Part shown: positions 30,097 to 34,648 of the stretch, piece after piece
How the letters are laid out: each line of letters starts with the position of its first letter
How positions within the stretch are numbered: the first letter of the stretch is position 1
Assembly: GCA_036000545.1 (NCBI GenBank)
Contig: DASYVD010000008.1
Location: 1-34,648 of the forward strand
Direction of reading: 5' to 3'
Source of the DNA: DASYVD01 sp036000545
GTDB taxonomy: Bacteria; Actinomycetota; UBA4738; CALAEC01
Length of the DNA: 34,648 nt
Notes under the pieces: model-generated
Database searches by the model: none
What the model was told of the DNA's origin: nothing
Seen by the model: the letters and a program-made list of their open reading frames with translations, nothing else
Position numbers and translations under genes: made by a program

Positions 30097-32262
30097 GTGC
30101 GAACCTATGGGCAGTTCTGCCCCATAGCCCGGGCCTCGGAGGTCCTCGCCGAGCGCTGGACCCCCATCATCCTCCGCAACCTCCTCGCCGGCTGCACGAC
30201 CTTCAACGACATCGCCGCGGGCGCCCCCATGCTCTCCCGCGCGCTACTGACCAAACGGTTGCGAGAGCTGGAGCGGGCCGGGGTGATCGAGATCCGCCCC
30301 AAGCCGGACGGGCACGGCTCCGTGTATGAGCTGACCCAGGCCGGCCGGGAGCTGGAGGTGGTCCTGCACGCGATGGGGGGCTGGGCGGAGAAATGGATGA
30401 GGGTGACGTTCCAGCACTCCGACCCCGACGTCGTGATCTGGTCCTGGTGCAAAACCTTCTGGCGGGGCGACCAGGTGCCTGATGGGCGGGTGGTGGTCCG
30501 CTTCGACTTCCAGCGTGGGGGGCGTCGGGTCCGGCTGTGGCTCCTGGTCCAGGACAGGGACGTGGAGGTCTGTCGTCGCCACCCGGGCTTCGAGGAGGAC
30601 CTCGTGGTTTCGATCGAGGACCCCCAGGTCTTCTCCCTGTGGCACCTCGGCCGGCTCGGATGGGGTGACGCGCTGCGATACGGGGGGATCCGTGTAGAAG
30701 GCCGCCCGGACCTGGCCCGGTCGCTCCCGAGCTGGAACGCGGGCCCGGAGGCCCACGCGCGTATCCGCGACCGAAAGGCTCGCCCGATAGCCCGCAGGGG
30801 GTCTCCGCTGGACGAGGTGGCACCGCAACCCTCCTCGGCGGCGGCCCGACCTGGGCGCGGCTCGATCCCCGATTTCGAGGGACGGGTCCTCCTGCCCGGC
30901 GATCCGGGCTACGACGAGGCGCGGGCAGTCTGGAACGCCGCCATCGACCGCCGGCCGGCCCTAATCGCGGGCTGCACCGGTCCGGCCGACGTCGCGGCTG
31001 CCATCCGATTCGCCCGAGATCGGGACCTCCCGATCACGGTTCGCGGGGGGGGCCACAGCGTCGCCGGGACCAGCGTCTGCGACGACGGCGTGGTCATCGA
31101 CCTCTCCCCGATGAAGGCCATCCACGTGAATCCGAGGGCGCGGACGGCGGGCGCCGAGGCCGGCCTCCGGTGGGGGGAGTTCGACGCCGCCACCCAGGCC
31201 TTCGGCCTGGCCACGACCGGTGGGCAGATGTCCGAGACGGGGATCGCCGGGTTGACGCTCGGCGGGGGCATCGGGTGGCTGATGCGCCGCCACGGCCTCA
31301 CCGTGGACAACCTGCTGTCGGCCGACGTCGTGCTGGCCAACGGGCGCCTCATCACCGCCGATGACCACCAAGAACCGGATCTCTTCTGGGCGCTTCGCGG
31401 TGGTGGTGGTGGCTTCGGAGCGGTCACCTCATTCACCTACCGCTTGCACCCGGTCGGACCGGAGGTCCTGGCAGGTCCGGTGATCTGGGCGCTCGAGGAC
31501 GCGCCGGAGGTCCTGCGGTTCTATCGGGAGTTCGCCGACGGGGCGCCCCGGGAGGTGAACACCATCGTCGCCCTGCGCAGGGCGCCGCCCCTGCCCTTCC
31601 TCCCCGCCGAGCTCCACGGCCGTCCCGTGTGCGTCGTGGCGATGCTGTACCTCGGTGCCCCTGAGCGGGCCGAGCGCGCGCTCTCAGCGATGAGGAGCTT
31701 CGGCCGCCCGCTCCTCGACATGGTCGCCCCCCGTCCCTACTCGGTCGTGCAGTCCATGTTCGACGCGGGCGTACCCCACGGCTGGCACTACTACTGGAAG
31801 TCGGCGGAGATCGGCCGCCTGGAGGAACCGATCATCGACGCCCTTGTCGAGCACACTTCGCGCATCGGCGCCCCGTGGAGCTACACCGTCATCTTCCAGC
31901 TCGGTGGCGCGGTCGCCGACGTCGACGAGGCCGCCACCGCCTACTCCAACCGCCACGCCGCTCACAACGTCAACATCAACGGCGTCTGGCTTCCGCACCA
32001 GCCAATCGGGGATCAGGAGATCGACTGGACCCGGAGGTTCTTCTCCGCACTGGAACCTCACCAGACCGGCGTCTACCTCAACTTTCTCGATCGCGATGAC
32101 CGGGAGGATCGGGTGCGCGCCGCCTACGGCGAAGACACCTATCGACGACTACAGGACATCAAGGCCCGGTACGACCCAGACAACGTGTTCCTCGTCCACC
32201 ACAACGTGCCTCCGCCAGATCGCGTCGCTGAGCGCGGCGGGCCCGCAACGGCGACCCCCTGA
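30097..32262 (+). CDS. HxlR regulator + SCP2-like domain + FAD oxidoreductase in one ORF
   Basis: A single 721-codon frame starting with GTG. Residues 1-100 are an HxlR winged helix (YGQFCPIARASEVLAERWTP, LTKRLRELERAGVIEIRPKP) with the conserved Cys. About 108-215 is SCP2-like (GRVVVRFDFQRGGRRVRLWL). A Pro/Arg-rich linker follows, then an FAD_binding_4 domain from about 258 (VRGGGHSVAG with flavin-ligand His320; SETGIAGLTLGGGIGWL) and a BBE C-terminus (YLNFLDRDD, IKARYDPDNVF). No frame break is seen between the parts. An in-frame GTG at 30817, near the natural start of stand-alone flavoproteins, could allow a separate enzyme. The flavoprotein half is a paralogue of 16754-18154. The upstream ribosome site is weak. 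Confidence 0.85.
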   Translation: MRTYGQFCPIARASEVLAERWTPIILRNLLAGCTTFNDIAAGAPMLSRALLTKRLRELERAGVIEIRPKPDGHGSVYELTQAGRELEVVLHAMGGWAEKWMRVTFQHSDPDVVIWSWCKTFWRGDQVPDGRVVVRFDFQRGGRRVRLWLLVQDRDVEVCRRHPGFEEDLVVSIEDPQVFSLWHLGRLGWGDALRYGGIRVEGRPDLARSLPSWNAGPEAHARIRDRKARPIARRGSPLDEVAPQPSSAAARPGRGSIPDFEGRVLLPGDPGYDEARAVWNAAIDRRPALIAGCTGPADVAAAIRFARDRDLPITVRGGGHSVAGTSVCDDGVVIDLSPMKAIHVNPRARTAGAEAGLRWGEFDAATQAFGLATTGGQMSETGIAGLTLGGGIGWLMRRHGLTVDNLLSADVVLANGRLITADDHQEPDLFWALRGGGGGFGAVTSFTYRLHPVGPEVLAGPVIWALEDAPEVLRFYREFADGAPREVNTIVALRRAPPLPFLPAELHGRPVCVVAMLYLGAPERAERALSAMRSFGRPLLDMVAPRPYSVVQSMFDAGVPHGWHYYWKSAEIGRLEEPIIDALVEHTSRIGAPWSYTVIFQLGGAVADVDEAATAYSNRHAAHNVNINGVWLPHQPIGDQEIDWTRRFFSALEPHQTGVYLNFLDRDDREDRVRAAYGEDTYRRLQDIKARYDPDNVFLVHHNVPPPDRVAERGGPATATP

Positions 32263-32370
32263 CTTGCCCGTCCGGTTCTTGTCGACCCAGGTTCATAAGT
32301 TGTCCTTGCTGGGCGTGGACGGCTGCCGGACGATGACGAAAGAGCAACGACCGACCAGGAGGAGGCGGCC

Positions 32371-33069
32371 ATGAGCGCACCAAGCGTGGAGATCCGACGG
32401 GTGGAAGAAGGAGCCGCCCAAGCCTGGGGGCGGTCCTCGGTGGTTGGTGTTCTGGGCGCCGCCGGGATCGTCGGCCCCATCCTGTTCACCGGGGCATTCG
32501 TCGTGCAGGGATTCTTCCGCACCGGGTACAGCCACGTGGCGGAGCCGGTCAGCGCGCTGACGGCTGGCCCGAACGGGTGGGTGCAGCAGGTGAACTTCCT
32601 CGTCTTCGGGCCGCTCATGATGGCCTACGCCGTCGGGCTTCACCTCGGATTGCGGCCGACGCGAGGGGGCATCGCCGGGCCCGCGCTCCTCGTGCTGAGT
32701 GGGGTGGGGCTTGTGCTCGCGGGTGTCCTTCCCGCGCGGGATGCCAGCGGCGCCTTCAGCGTGGGACCGGGGCACGTGGTGGCGGCCTTCACCAGCTTCC
32801 TGGGTGCCGGGAGCGGGCTGATCGTGATCTCGCGGCGGTTGGCGCGCGACCCGAGGTGGCGCGGGCTGGCCACCTACGCGCTCGCCAGCGGGATCGCCAT
32901 CATCGTCCTGTTCCTGGCGACGGGGCGTCTCGCGGTACCGGACGACGCGCCCCTTCACGGGTGGGGGGGTCTGCTGCAGCGGGCGACGGTCGCCGCTTGG
33001 TTCCCCTGCACCATCGTCCTTGCGCTGAGACTGCTGCGTGTCGCGAGGGCCGCCGAGGTGACGAGGTGA
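32371..33069 (+). CDS. DUF998 membrane protein
   Basis: A 232-residue protein with six hydrophobic segments, including VLGAAGIVGPILFTGAFVVQ, FGPLMMAYAVGLHLGL, LLVLSGVGLVLAGVLPA and ALASGIAIIVLFLATG. The motifs GYSHVAEPVSAL and GLLQRA are typical of DUF998, an integral membrane family of unknown function. AGGAGGAGG precedes the ATG. It begins 108 bp after the fusion gene and may be co-transcribed with it. Confidence 0.88.
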   Translation: MSAPSVEIRRVEEGAAQAWGRSSVVGVLGAAGIVGPILFTGAFVVQGFFRTGYSHVAEPVSALTAGPNGWVQQVNFLVFGPLMMAYAVGLHLGLRPTRGGIAGPALLVLSGVGLVLAGVLPARDASGAFSVGPGHVVAAFTSFLGAGSGLIVISRRLARDPRWRGLATYALASGIAIIVLFLATGRLAVPDDAPLHGWGGLLQRATVAAWFPCTIVLALRLLRVARAAEVTR

Positions 33070-33289
33070 GGATCGGAGGTCGACACGATCAGGGAGAGGC
33101 AGCAATAACCAGAGCAGAGCGACGTGGAGCGGCCAGCATGTCCGGGCTAGATCGGGCCAGCGGTCAGGAGTAGTGCCTCGGGCGGAGCTGCTTCGGCGTC
33201 GCGAGGCCAGGTCAAACGGCGGCCGAGACGACACCGGTTTTTTCGACCACCACAAACGACAGGCTTGTGTCTTAGCTGTTCACCGCGCT

Positions 33290-33369
33290 GGTGCCCCCGG
33301 GGCGAACCGAACGAAGGGGGAGACGCCACGGCCGGTGCATTCGTCGAGGTCAGGGCTACGTACTCGATC
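33290..33369 (+). repeat. Second copy of the 33-bp repeat plus weaker extension
   Basis: 33290-33322 matches 24048-24080 at 30 of 33 positions. Looser similarity continues to about 33369, including GCTACGTA here and GCCACGTA there. The 722-bp gap 33070-33791 contains this repeat, two tRNA-like fragments, an 11-bp array and a hairpin, but no credible gene. Confidence 0.6.
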
Positions 33370-33460
33370 CCCGGGCCCAGGCGGAAGCACAATTGATGAT
33401 CCCAGATGCGCAGGGGAGGGTTGTGTCCGGGGTTGGGTAGACGCCACACATCTGCGCACC

Positions 33461-33500
33461 CGCGATCTCATAACGATCCCGCGTTCGATTCCCGACCGCG
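33461..33500 (+). pseudogene. Decayed tRNA-like 3' fragment
   Basis: CTCATAA (33467-33473), as in an initiator tRNA anticodon loop, is followed by GTTCGATTC (33483-33491), a T-loop-like segment. The interval is 16 nt instead of 21 in the better copy at 33631, so part of the variable region is missing. No 5' half is present. Confidence 0.4.
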
Positions 33501-33586
33501 AAGGTTACAGCGCACGAACACCGGCACCCCGGGGGATAGAGTCTGGGTGTCTAGCCGTTCATGGGGCCGAGTCTCGTGACCAGCGC

Positions 33587-33630
33587 CTCTACGCCGACTC
33601 TACGATTTCTCCACGATATCTCTACGCCTC
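33587..33630 (+). repeat. 11-bp tandem repeat, four units
   Basis: Units start at 33587, 33598, 33609 and 33620, each beginning CTCTACG or CTCCACG. The array ends directly at the tRNA-like fragment and faces the recombinase remnant. It matches the array at 28995-29027 in unit sequence, step and orientation. Confidence 0.7.
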
Positions 33631-33678
33631 CGGTCTCATAACCCGGAGGTCGCGGGTTCAAATCCCGCCCCCGCTGCC
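33631..33678 (+). pseudogene. 3' fragment of an initiator tRNA (CAU) gene; probable attachment-site scar
   Basis: The anticodon loop CTCATAA (33635-33641, CAT at 33637-33639), a GGAGGTCG variable region, the T-arm GCGGGTTCAAATCCCGC and acceptor strand CCCCGCT match the 3' half of initiator tRNAs. The D-arm and 5' acceptor strand are missing; an 11-bp array stands there instead, and the end reads GCCT rather than a CCA. Recombinases commonly use tRNA 3' ends as attachment sites and leave such duplicates. Confidence 0.75.
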
Positions 33679-33681
33679 TAG

Positions 33682-33725
33682 GAAAGAGCCTCCCCCTTGA
33701 GAAAGGTCATCGGGGAGGCTCTTTC
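33682..33725 (+). terminator. Hairpin terminator after the tRNA fragment
   Basis: A perfect 14-bp inverted repeat, GAAAGAGCCTCCCC (33682-33695) and GGGGAGGCTCTTTC (33712-33725), with a 16-nt loop. It is placed as a tRNA terminator would be and was probably carried along with the 3' fragment. Confidence 0.8.
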
Positions 33726-33791
33726 GGTACAGATCCGCTTTCGCTTTTCGCGCAAAGCAGCGGCGGCTGTTGCCGAGGTCAGCTCTCCCGT

Positions 33792-33980
33792 GTGACAACA
33801 ACAACGTCACTCTGCGCCGGTGACGATTGCTTCGGGCTCCGGATGAGAGCGCTGATCGTGCTGCTCTGGCGCGCGAGCCTGCGGATCAGCGAAGCCTCGG
33901 CCTTGGCGGAGAGCGACCTCGACCCTTTGCACGGCTCGGTGCTCGTCCGCCGACGCAAGGGTGGCACGGGTCAGTTTCGC
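33792..33980 (+). pseudogene. Tyrosine recombinase (integrase) remnant
   Basis: The translation includes LRMRALIVLLWRASLRISEA and SALAESDLDPLHGSVLVRRR followed by KGG, the start of a tyrosine recombinase catalytic domain, including the first catalytic Arg (LRISEA). Homology stops after KGG near 33966. The downstream H-x-x-R and Tyr motifs are absent, and the N-terminal core-binding domain is missing. It is therefore an internal fragment, 65 bp after the tRNA terminator, consistent with a degraded integrated element. Confidence 0.8.
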
Positions 33981-34259
33981 GCTTCGAGCAACAAGGCCGT
34001 CAGCGACCCGTCGCTTGAGCACTCGTGCTTGCAACTGTCCGCGCTCCGGTTCGTACCGGAGTTGCCTGGATCGTCCCGTGGAACTTCGGCGGCAACGTCC
34101 CCGCGGGTTAACGGCCGCCGTGAGCACATGGGAAATCTCCCTGGGCCGGCGGTATCGCCGTACGCGGCGCCTCGCCACTTCGCGAGGAGGTCGTCCGTCC
34201 ACAACAGACGGGAAGGGAACCGTTACCCGCTCTTCTCCACATCCATTTATACCGCCCAG
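33981..34259. other. Spacer without recognised gene
   Basis: The frame of the recombinase remnant stays open to 34382, but I see no protein similarity in this part. It is best read as non-coding DNA between the remnant and the promoter of the next unit. Confidence 0.5.
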
Positions 34260-34295
34260 GGGGCTTGCGGCAAGCCCCGGCGCGTGCCGCATAAT
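34260..34295 (+). promoter_or_regulatory. Candidate promoter with hairpin
   Basis: GGGGCTTG and CAAGCCCC (34260-34267, 34271-34278) form an 8-bp hairpin with a 3-nt loop. A TTGCGG inside it and CATAAT at 34290-34295 have a 19-bp spacing, slightly longer than ideal for -35 and -10 boxes. The short ORF and monooxygenase start 43 and 84 bp downstream. Confidence 0.4.
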
Positions 34296-34337
34296 CGCCG
34301 GCCGCAGGCCAGAACCTACGGAGATGGGAGTCGCGAA

Positions 34338-34382
34338 ATGCGTGTGTTGTTGTCGACGTATCCGACGGGAGTGTGGCTATGA
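34338..34382 (+). CDS. 14-codon ORF coupled to the monooxygenase (relic or leader)
   Basis: MRVLLSTYPTGVWL has a GGGAG site seven bases upstream and a stop that overlaps the monooxygenase ATG (ATGA at 34379-34382). The first seven residues match the usual beginning of GT1-type glycosyltransferases (MRVLLST followed by a GSRGD-type segment), which is missing here. It could be the stub left when such a gene was deleted, now acting as a coupled leader, or chance. Confidence 0.4.
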   Translation: MRVLLSTYPTGVWL

Positions 34383-34648
34383 CCGAGCATGCGGTGGTGA
34401 TCGCCGGAGGAGGTCCGACGGGGCTGATGTTGGCGGGCGAGTTGGCGTTGGCGGGCGTGGACGTTGCCATCGTCGAGCGGCGCCCCAGTCAGGAGCTCGC
34501 GGGCTCGCGCTCGGGCGGTCTGCACTCACGCACGATCGAGGTTCTCGATCAGCGCGGCATCGCCGATCGGTTCCTGGCGGAAGGGCAGGTGGCCCAGGTC
34601 GCAGGGTTCGCCTTCAACCGCTTGGACATCAGCGACTTTCCCACCCGG
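34379..34648 (+). CDS. FAD-dependent monooxygenase, N-terminal part (cut by window end)
   Basis: Ninety codons are visible. AVVIAGGGPTGLMLAGELAL is the FAD-binding Rossmann turn (GxGxxG), followed by VDVAIVERRP with the ribose-binding Glu. SGGLHSRTIEVLDQRGIADR is typical of the PheA/TfdB group of aromatic hydroxylases and of tetracycline- or rifampicin-modifying relatives. GGGAGTG precedes the ATG. The substrate cannot be told from this part. Confidence 0.92.
   Translation, partial: MTEHAVVIAGGGPTGLMLAGELALAGVDVAIVERRPSQELAGSRSGGLHSRTIEVLDQRGIADRFLAEGQVAQVAGFAFNRLDISDFPTR

Noticed and set aside
33631..33678. Functional initiator tRNA gene
   Set aside because: The expected 5' acceptor strand and D-arm are replaced by the 11-bp array, so only the 3' half exists.
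33173..33700. 175-residue ORF ending in a GLITRRSRVQIPPPLP-type tail
   Set aside because: That tail is the translation of the tRNA 3' fragment, a common artefact; the rest crosses intergenic repeats.
34200..34382. Recombinase ORF continuing to 34382 as a real C-terminus
   Set aside because: Recombinase similarity ends near 33966; the catalytic His, Arg and Tyr motifs are not found in the remainder.

Overview
This is about 34.6 kb of high-GC DNA with dense, short-spaced genes and frequent GTG starts. The gene families point to an actinomycete-type chromosome, probably from an uncultured soil lineage: an ECF42-type sigma factor paired with a DGPF protein, a class III cyclase fused to a beta-propeller, DUF998, a stressosome-type rsb operon with an RsbU-N domain, and PadR- and HxlR-linked flavoproteins. 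No rRNA, ribosomal protein or other phylogenetic marker is present, so the lineage is an inference. Everything here was read by eye; no search was run.

Left part (1-7.0 kb). A NarL-type response regulator (cut by the window edge) diverges from a small histidine-kinase-like protein whose ATP-binding boxes are eroded. Then come a thioredoxin/TPR protein (YbbN/CnoX-like), a YjbQ-family protein and a compact stress-signalling operon rsbR-rsbS-rsbT. The operon ends in a 541-residue protein joining an RsbX-like phosphatase, an RsbU N-terminal domain and an RsbU-like phosphatase. A membrane protein split over two overlapping frames follows. A strong hairpin closes the block.

Minus-strand run (7.0-14.0 kb). 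A secreted M14 zinc carboxypeptidase, a REC-only response regulator coupled to a NarL-type sensor kinase, a GH3 lipoprotein and a small membrane protein. A nearly identical 44-nt element that can fold as RNA lies upstream of both the kinase and the GH3 gene.

Middle (14.1-23.8 kb). A DGPF protein plus ECF42-like sigma factor, a PadR regulator diverging from a berberine-bridge-type flavoprotein over a perfect 13-bp inverted repeat, an unknown propeller-like protein, and a four-gene minus-strand cassette with overlapping genes: phasin-like, DUF362+SRPBCC fusion, extended SDR, SRPBCC.

Right part (23.8-34.6 kb). A lipoprotein oligopeptide-type binding protein converges on a cyclase-propeller sensor. 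Next are a hotdog-type protein, an alpha/beta hydrolase, and a 721-residue ORF that joins an HxlR regulator, an SCP2-like domain and a second berberine-bridge-type flavoprotein in one frame. A DUF998 membrane protein follows. The spacers here carry related repeats: ~100-nt hairpin elements, 11-bp tandem arrays, and two 3' fragments of an initiator-tRNA-like gene beside a truncated tyrosine recombinase. These look like scars of an integrated element. The window ends in an FAD monooxygenase preceded by a 14-codon relic or leader ORF.
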